Source: Methanobacteriota archaeon
Lineage (GTDB): Archaea > Thermoplasmatota > Poseidoniia > Poseidoniales > Poseidoniaceae
Reading direction: 5' to 3'
Length of the DNA: 37,014 nt
Assembly (NCBI GenBank): GCA_002706065.1
Contig: PAJM01000042.1
Span: 1 to 37,014, forward strand
Position 1 is the stretch's first letter. Each line of letters starts with the position of its first letter. The position numbers and the translations under genes are program-made. Positions 34,399 to 37,014 of the stretch are shown in pieces. Below the pieces are notes generated by a model. It saw only the letters and a list, made by a program, of their open reading frames with translations. It was not told where the DNA came from and did no database searches.

Positions 34399-34878
34399 AT
34401 GAACCTATTGGGGAAATACAACTCGCGAAGATATCAAACCATATCCCTTGCAGGGGCAACTGGAGGGGATGAGTTGGAGACTTCCTGTGGCGTAGTCTTG
34501 GTGAATATTGACAGTGTTCTTTTGCTTCAATACCCGCAAGGTCATTGGGATTTACCCAAGGGACACGTTGAACCAACGGATGTCGATCACATCGCAACCG
34601 TACGTAGGGAGTTAGAGGAAGAAACAGGAATTACCGAACTCACCTTCGATCAAGAATTCGTTGAACGTACTGCTTACACATATCGGCATAAAGGTCGAAA
34701 ACGAGAGAAAGAGGTGTTCTGGTTCCTTGCCGAAACCAACTCATTGGATGTTACGCTTTCGCATGAACATCGAGGCCACCTTTGGTTGGATTGGGAACAA
34801 GCACTTGCTCAGTTGACACACAATGAGACCCGAGAAGTTGTACGACGCGCTTGGGACAAGGTCAAATCTACCCTTTGA
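34399..34878 (+). CDS. Nudix hydrolase, Ap4A-hydrolase (NUDT2)-like
   Basis: A 159-residue Nudix protein. DLPKGHVEPTDVDHIATVRR then RELEEETGI is the Nudix box, with one extra residue relative to the standard G-x5-E-x7-REUxEExGU. The KGHVEP opening is typical of dinucleoside-tetraphosphate (Ap4A) hydrolases, which cut stress-signal dinucleotides. The YRHKGRKREKEVFWFLAET stretch that follows also occurs in that group. Start ATG 34399 lies about 27 bases from a TATA-like ATATT over the DHH start codon. The adjacent DHH gene also concerns nucleotides, suggesting a turnover pair. Confidence 0.88.
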   Translation: MNLLGKYNSRRYQTISLAGATGGDELETSCGVVLVNIDSVLLLQYPQGHWDLPKGHVEPTDVDHIATVRRELEEETGITELTFDQEFVERTAYTYRHKGRKREKEVFWFLAETNSLDVTLSHEHRGHLWLDWEQALAQLTHNETREVVRRAWDKVKSTL

Positions 34879-34943
34879 TGACCCATCTGAGCAAAGGGTA
34901 GCGAACAAACTGACCGACTGAAAGCCCACCAAACAGGGTCAAA

Positions 34944-35013
34944 CCTGTTGGATGGGTAATCGGATTGACCCATTCAACACATCCGATTACCATTTGTTGA
35001 TGGATGCAACAGG
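34944..35013. repeat. Nested inverted repeats before the recombinase gene
   Basis: The inner pair GGTAATCGGAT (34955-34965) and ATCCGATTACC (34981-34991) is a perfect 11-base inverted repeat with a 15-base loop. The outer pair CCTGTTG (34944-34950) and CAACAGG (35007-35013) encloses it. This could be a recombinase site, an operator or a hairpin. Confidence 0.85.
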
Positions 35014-35138
35014 GGAGAATCAACAACCCTTTCAATTCAATTAACCTGTTTAGTCGGTGTTCTACATCAGCCCATCCAACATCATGCAGAACGATTTATT
35101 GATTCTCTCAACATCAACATTTTACGGAATATGCCTTG

Positions 35139-35147
35139 TTATAAATA
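35139..35147 (+). promoter_or_regulatory. TATA box for the serine recombinase
   Basis: TTATAAATA is a near-consensus archaeal TATA box centred 26 bases before ATG 35169, implying transcription starts at or beside the start codon (leaderless). Confidence 0.6.
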
Positions 35148-35168
35148 GAAAGACAACAATATGAGGTT

Positions 35169-35957
35169 ATGCTGACTTCAAAACCAATCAAGGATTCAAG
35201 GAAGTCAGTTGCATATATTCGAGTTTCTTCACAAAGGCAAGTTGATGAGGGAGTGAGCATAGCTGCTCAGAAACGAAGAATCAAAGAATATGCCAAATTC
35301 AAGGGATTGACACTTGATGATTCTGATATTCTAATCGAGAAAAGCGTAAGTGGTGGCATTCCCATATGGGATAGACCAGTTGGTAGAGTCTTGAAGGGGA
35401 AATTGATGACGGGCGATTATTCCAACCTAATAACCATGAAACTTGACAGAATGTTTAGACTCGTTAGTGATATGCTCGCGACAGTAGATGAATTGAATGA
35501 TGCAAACATTTCATTCCATATCGTCGACATGAATGGAGAAGCAGTTGATACATCCACTCCAATGGGTCGCTTCTTCCTCACTATGATGGGTGCGATGGCA
35601 GAAATGGAAAGAGGTTTGATTTCAGAGAGAACTCAGATTGGAATGAATCAACTGAAAGCAGACCACAAGAAATTCACTCATTCTATCTATGGATGGGATG
35701 TAGATCCAAATGGAATGCTCATTCCAAATTGGATTGAACAAAGCCATATTGATTACATGAAATGGCAAATTGACACCAATGGAATGTCTGCCGCAAGTGT
35801 TGCTCGTTCTCTCAACCGTCAAGGCATCAAAGGAAAGAGAGGCGGAAGGTGGCAAGGAAATGCAGTAAGCAGGGTCACAAGCAACAAGTTCCATCTTGAA
35901 AGGAAGAATTTCCCCCATCCAAGCAATTGGGGTTCAAAGCCTTGGCACATTCGTTAG
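35169..35957 (+). CDS. Serine recombinase (resolvase/invertase family)
   Basis: A 262-residue protein. VAYIRVSSQRQVDEGVSIAAQ carries the catalytic serine. KLDRMFRLVSDM holds the conserved Asp and Arg. MGRFFLTMMGAMAEMERGLISERT is the long helix E that leads to DNA. The C-terminal part (SAASVARSLNRQGIKGKRGG then WQGNAVSRVTSNKF) is a short recombinase-type DNA-binding region. The protein is larger than a simple resolvase but lacks the zinc domain of large phage integrases. AGA/AGG arginine codons and AT richness differ from neighbours, consistent with transfer. Strand-specific partners or a second recombination gene are not seen. Confidence 0.92.
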   Translation: MLTSKPIKDSRKSVAYIRVSSQRQVDEGVSIAAQKRRIKEYAKFKGLTLDDSDILIEKSVSGGIPIWDRPVGRVLKGKLMTGDYSNLITMKLDRMFRLVSDMLATVDELNDANISFHIVDMNGEAVDTSTPMGRFFLTMMGAMAEMERGLISERTQIGMNQLKADHKKFTHSIYGWDVDPNGMLIPNWIEQSHIDYMKWQIDTNGMSAASVARSLNRQGIKGKRGGRWQGNAVSRVTSNKFHLERKNFPHPSNWGSKPWHIR

Positions 35958-35997
35958 TTGGTGCTAATAATGACCCGAGTTACAAATCAATAAAATG

Positions 35998-36918
35998 TCA
36001 ATTCGCCCAGTAATAAGTCGCATATGGTGTCAATTCCACTTGAGTTTCACAAGTGTCTGGATATTCACAGTCCTTTCCTGTATATTCAAACTGATACCAT
36101 GTCACATGCTCGATGTATCCATTTGCTTCAGCCCCCCAAACTGCAATTAACCAAGTCCCTTCTGTTATTCCACCGATGTAATCTGAATTCGATACAGATC
36201 CAGAGTTTCCAGTGAACTGATCTACAGTTACTTCTGTGGTAGAGTAATCTGAATCTCCAAGATAGAATTTATGCATACCATGCCAGAGAGTAGTTTCTTG
36301 GCTTTCCCAATGAATTGTCAATCCATCCCAATCTTTTGTCATTGACACATTCACGATAGGTTGGTGTTCACCCTCCACCATCGGAACATGAATCATAGTA
36401 ACTTGGATTGTAGGTTTCTCATTTCCAACATCTGTCAATGTACATCTTATTTGTGAATTGTGAAGTACTTTGCCGAATGAAAAGGAAACAGGGTCTATTC
36501 CAGTGATTATGGTTGCTCCGTGGGCGTGATGTGGAAGGCTATTCTCATCGTAATTATCAGGGTCGAAGGTATCAAGGTCTATTTCACTTGGTAAAGGCTT
36601 GTAGAGGGTTTCTGCAAGATTCGAGTGGTATGGATACAAACGGTTACTCAATTCAGTTCCAAATGGATTGCAATCCAATATCGTTTTCCCCTGAGGTGTA
36701 TCTGTTACTGTAACGGAAAAAATGTTCTCTGAGTCTTCAGTAACTGTAAACCATTTTCCATCATTATAATTCCCATCCTCATCATAACTACTTGAGTCAT
36801 CTTCTTTGAAATCAAAGCCAAAAAAACCAAACTTCAGAACAGAAAATAGGAAAATTAAGACAAGAAAAATCGCACCTCCCGCATACATCCATTTTTTGGT
36901 AAGAGGTTCTATTTCCAT
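35998..36918 (-). CDS. Membrane-anchored exported protein of unknown function
   Basis: A 306-residue protein. The N-terminus MEIEPLTKKWMYAGGA is followed by one hydrophobic helix (about 12-34), then an acidic, probably beta-rich exported domain with KEDDSSSYDEDGNYNDG near the membrane. Cysteines at KTILDCNPF, QIRCTLT, KDCEYPDTCE could form disulphides. No repeat or enzymatic motif is recognised. It is AT-rich like the recombinase gene and converges with it 40 bases away. ATG 36918 lies 26 bases from a TATA-like element. Confidence 0.75.
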   Translation of the reverse strand: MEIEPLTKKWMYAGGAIFLVLIFLFSVLKFGFFGFDFKEDDSSSYDEDGNYNDGKWFTVTEDSENIFSVTVTDTPQGKTILDCNPFGTELSNRLYPYHSNLAETLYKPLPSEIDLDTFDPDNYDENSLPHHAHGATIITGIDPVSFSFGKVLHNSQIRCTLTDVGNEKPTIQVTMIHVPMVEGEHQPIVNVSMTKDWDGLTIHWESQETTLWHGMHKFYLGDSDYSTTEVTVDQFTGNSGSVSNSDYIGGITEGTWLIAVWGAEANGYIEHVTWYQFEYTGKDCEYPDTCETQVELTPYATYYWAN

Positions 36919-36940
36919 GATGATTGCATCTCGTATGAAG

Positions 36941-36948
36941 TTATATGA
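36941..36948 (-). promoter_or_regulatory. TATA box for the 306-residue exported protein
   Basis: TCATATAA on the minus strand is centred about 26 bases before ATG 36918. Like the recombinase gene, this suggests a leaderless transcript. Confidence 0.5.
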
Positions 36949-36973
36949 ATTCCTCTACAATGTTTGGGAGAAC

Positions 36974-36988
36974 AAAGGGTCCCCCTTT
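36974..36988. repeat. Short inverted repeat AAAGGG-TCC-CCCTTT
   Basis: A 6-base inverted repeat with a 3-base loop near the right edge. It could be a terminator or operator, or chance. No gene is seen from 36919 to the window end. Confidence 0.4.
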
Positions 36989-37014
36989 CAACTACCGTCT
37001 ATTCAATGGGTACC

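Larger units (their letters stand above)
34879..35168. other. 290-base gene-free gap with nested inverted repeats
   Basis: No credible reading frame or RNA gene is seen. The left half has two nested inverted repeats (34944-35013); the right half is AT-rich and holds a strong TATA box for the recombinase gene. It separates the core genes from an accessory-like segment. Confidence 0.7.

Noticed and set aside
34372-34597. Longer DHH frame running into the Nudix gene
   Set aside because: GGAGGT at ideal spacing before ATG 34372, and the extension lies antisense to the Nudix coding sequence.
35028-36991. Nine-base direct repeat CCCTTTCAA near both ends of the recombinase-containing segment
   Set aside because: Nine bases are expected occasionally by chance in spans of this size, and there is no matching core target or empty site to compare. 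Not counted as an attachment site.
1-37014. CRISPR array or defence island
   Set aside because: No regularly spaced direct repeats and no cas-like genes are visible; the lone methyltransferase has no restriction partner.

Overview
The window looks like a chromosomal segment of a planktonic euryarchaeon, most likely Marine Group II (Candidatus Poseidoniales). This is my inference from the gene mix; no marker such as 16S rRNA lies inside. The archaeal core is clear: Pus10, the L21e-RpoF-DUF655-Dim1 cluster, a RAM-only Lrp protein, Fap7-type adenylate kinase, RadA, archaeal PGK, initiator tRNA with A1:U72, and TATA boxes. These sit beside bacterial-type genes (exonuclease VII XseA/XseB and an Escherichia coli-like NADP isocitrate dehydrogenase), a mixture typical of that group. 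Genes are dense, intergenic gaps are short, and no stretch over 300 bases lacks a gene.

Layout. 1-1669: 3' part of an RND/MMPL exporter. 1748-7011: an RNA and translation block, with Pus10 carrying a SAP-like insert, then L21e, RNA polymerase subunit F, DUF655, Dim1/KsgA, and an unrecognised helix-hairpin-helix plus zinc-ribbon protein. 7036-8983: tight operon of 2Fe-2S ferredoxin, a 51-residue membrane microprotein, xseA and xseB. 9018-12980: minus-strand block of a membrane protein, a protein with histone-fold-like segments, an M24 peptidase and an orphan DNA methyltransferase. 13117-15796: pgk, tRNA-Thr(CGU) and an SAH/MTA deaminase-type amidohydrolase. 15797-22154: minus-strand block of envelope and membrane genes (small membrane protein, Ca2+/H+ antiporter, 1105-residue surface protein with a poly-aspartate tail, CDP-alcohol phosphatidyltransferase) ending in adenylate kinase. 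22214-26561: RAM-domain protein, TPR-like protein, initiator tRNA, lipoprotein, RadA and FtsZ. 26562-34878: a choice-of-anchor-type protein, a hypothetical, OsmC, isocitrate dehydrogenase, a 1129-residue protein ending in a PIN domain, a four-helix membrane protein, and a divergent DHH phosphoesterase/Nudix pair.

From about 34880 the character changes. A 290-base gap with nested inverted repeats leads into a serine recombinase and an orphan membrane-anchored protein. Both are more AT-rich, use AGA/AGG arginine codons more, and have strong TATA boxes. This looks like the start of an accessory or mobile segment.

Functional themes are RNA modification and ribosome biogenesis, DNA repair and chromosome biology (RadA, XseAB, FtsZ, histone-fold protein, methyltransferase), central carbon metabolism (PGK, IDH), and cell-surface proteins. 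Several TATA-like boxes lie about 26 bases before a start codon, suggesting leaderless transcripts, while operon-internal genes carry GGAGGT or AGGTGA ribosome-binding sites. The most interesting items are the double histone-fold-like protein, the giant PIN-domain protein, the SAP insert in Pus10, the ferredoxin-microprotein-ExoVII operon, and the recombinase-linked inverted repeats.
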